Part shown: one piece after another, positions 5,844-6,510 of the stretch
Layout: every line of letters begins with the position of its first letter
Numbering within the stretch: position 1 is the stretch's first letter
DNA from: Desulfocapsa sulfexigens
GTDB lineage: Bacteria > Desulfobacterota > Desulfobulbia > Desulfobulbales > Desulfocapsaceae
Direction of reading: 5' to 3'
DNA: 6,510 nucleotides
NCBI GenBank assembly: GCA_020721165.1
Contig: DYNG01000046.1
Span: 1 to 6,510 of the forward strand
The notes under the pieces: generated by a model
Database searches by the model: none
What the model was told of the DNA's origin: nothing
What the model saw: only the letters and a program-made list of their open reading frames with translations
Made by a program: the position numbers and the translations under genes

Positions 5844-6510
5844 ATGGCGAAACGAAAGACGGTTGCCGAGATTAGGGACATGAAGGCGGCAGGAGAAAAA
5901 ATTGTTATGTTGACCGCCTATGATGCCGCCATGGCGTCGTTGCTGAGTGGTTGCGGGGTGGACATGCTGCTGGTCGGGGATTCGCTGGGCATGGTGGTTT
6001 TGGGGTATGATTCCACCGTGCCGGTGACGATGGATGAGATGCTGCATCATGCCGCAGCGGTGCGGCGGGGGGCGCCCACCGCCTTTATCGTCGGCGACAT
6101 GCCTTTTGGCTCGTACCAGAGCGGAATCCGCGACGCCATTATCAATGGCAGTCGCTTTCTGAAAGAGGCGGGATGCGATGCCGTTAAACTTGAGGGCGGC
6201 GCCGAGGTTGCCGCGACGGTGGCGGCCATGGTGGCCGCCGGGATTCCCACCATCGGCCACCTGGGCCTGACCCCGCAAACAGCCTCTCAGCTTGGCGGCT
6301 ACAAGGTGCAGGGCCGGGATCTGGAATCGGCCCAAAAAATGGTGGCAGCGGCCACGGAACTGGAAGCGGCTGGCGCCCTGGCGGTGGTGCTGGAATGTAT
6401 TCCTGACCAGTTGGCGCAGATAATATCCGCCCGCCTGACGATTGCCACCATTGGCATTGGGGCGGGTATCCATTGTGATGGACAGGTGCTGGTGACCCAT
6501 GATCTGCTGG
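5844..6510 (+). CDS. panB: 3-methyl-2-oxobutanoate hydroxymethyltransferase PanB, C-terminus cut by window edge
   Basis: PanB transfers a hydroxymethyl group from 5,10-methylene-tetrahydrofolate to 2-oxoisovalerate, giving ketopantoate, the first committed step of pantothenate and CoA synthesis. The 222 visible residues form most of the TIM barrel. Visible motifs are MLTAYD (22-27), VGDSLGMVVLGYDSTVPV (44-61), VGDMPFGSYQ (83-92), AVKLEGG (113-119), GHLGLTPQ (138-145) and IGIGAG (203-208). By family knowledge D46, D85 and E117 hold the magnesium and E184 is the catalytic glutamate; all are present. PanB is usually about 260-280 residues, so roughly 40-60 residues lie beyond the right edge. The start is set by AGGAG 7 nt upstream. 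The gene follows ruvB by 2 bp, so it is very likely in the same transcript. panC would be a plausible next gene but is not visible. Confidence 0.97.
   Translation, partial: MAKRKTVAEIRDMKAAGEKIVMLTAYDAAMASLLSGCGVDMLLVGDSLGMVVLGYDSTVPVTMDEMLHHAAAVRRGAPTAFIVGDMPFGSYQSGIRDAIINGSRFLKEAGCDAVKLEGGAEVAATVAAMVAAGIPTIGHLGLTPQTASQLGGYKVQGRDLESAQKMVAAATELEAAGALAVVLECIPDQLAQIISARLTIATIGIGAGIHCDGQVLVTHDLL

Noticed and set aside
5805..6500. 231-codon open frame on the minus strand opposite panB
   Set aside because: Antisense to PanB with a His/Gln/Gly-rich product typical of a shadow frame.

Overview
The window is a compact bacterial chromosomal segment of core genes, most likely from a member of the Desulfobacterota (the former Deltaproteobacteria). 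That placement is an inference. It rests on a small protein resembling DUF4911, a family I associate with that group, on the moderately high GC content (estimated by eye), and on G/C-run palindromic repeats of a kind common in those genomes. The genus cannot be told from this sequence.

Layout. The left part is read on the minus strand. From upstream to downstream it holds purB (adenylosuccinate lyase, 3929-2484), a DUF4911-like small protein (2484-2242, start fused to the purB stop as TAATG), a palindromic repeat (copy 1, about 2054-2202), miaB (tRNA methylthiotransferase, 2023-599) and a PHP-domain hydrolase (606 to beyond base 1, C-terminus cut by the window edge; start overlaps miaB by 8 bp). 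A second copy of the repeat (about 3959-4101) fills most of the gap where transcription diverges. To its right, on the plus strand, lie ruvA (4118-4753), ruvB (4750-5841, ATGA overlap with ruvA) and panB (5844 to beyond base 6510, cut by the window edge).

The genes cover purine synthesis, tRNA modification, branch migration at Holliday junctions and pantothenate/CoA synthesis. ruvA-ruvB-panB look like one transcription unit. miaB and the PHP gene look translationally coupled, as do purB and the DUF4911-like gene. No ruvC is visible in this window.

The most unusual part is non-coding. Two near-identical copies, about 149 and 143 bp, lie in the same orientation and bracket purB plus the DUF4911-like gene. 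Each has 16-bp terminal inverted repeats (perfect in copy 2) and a perfect internal stem of 31 or 29 bp. The stem lengths differ between copies by matched changes on both arms. On the minus strand each stem is followed by a T-rich stretch, so copy 1 could end the purB transcript before miaB. No gene-free stretch exceeds 300 bases: the two intergenic gaps (2024-2241 and 3930-4117) are mostly these repeats. I see no tRNA, rRNA, CRISPR array, transposase or defence system.
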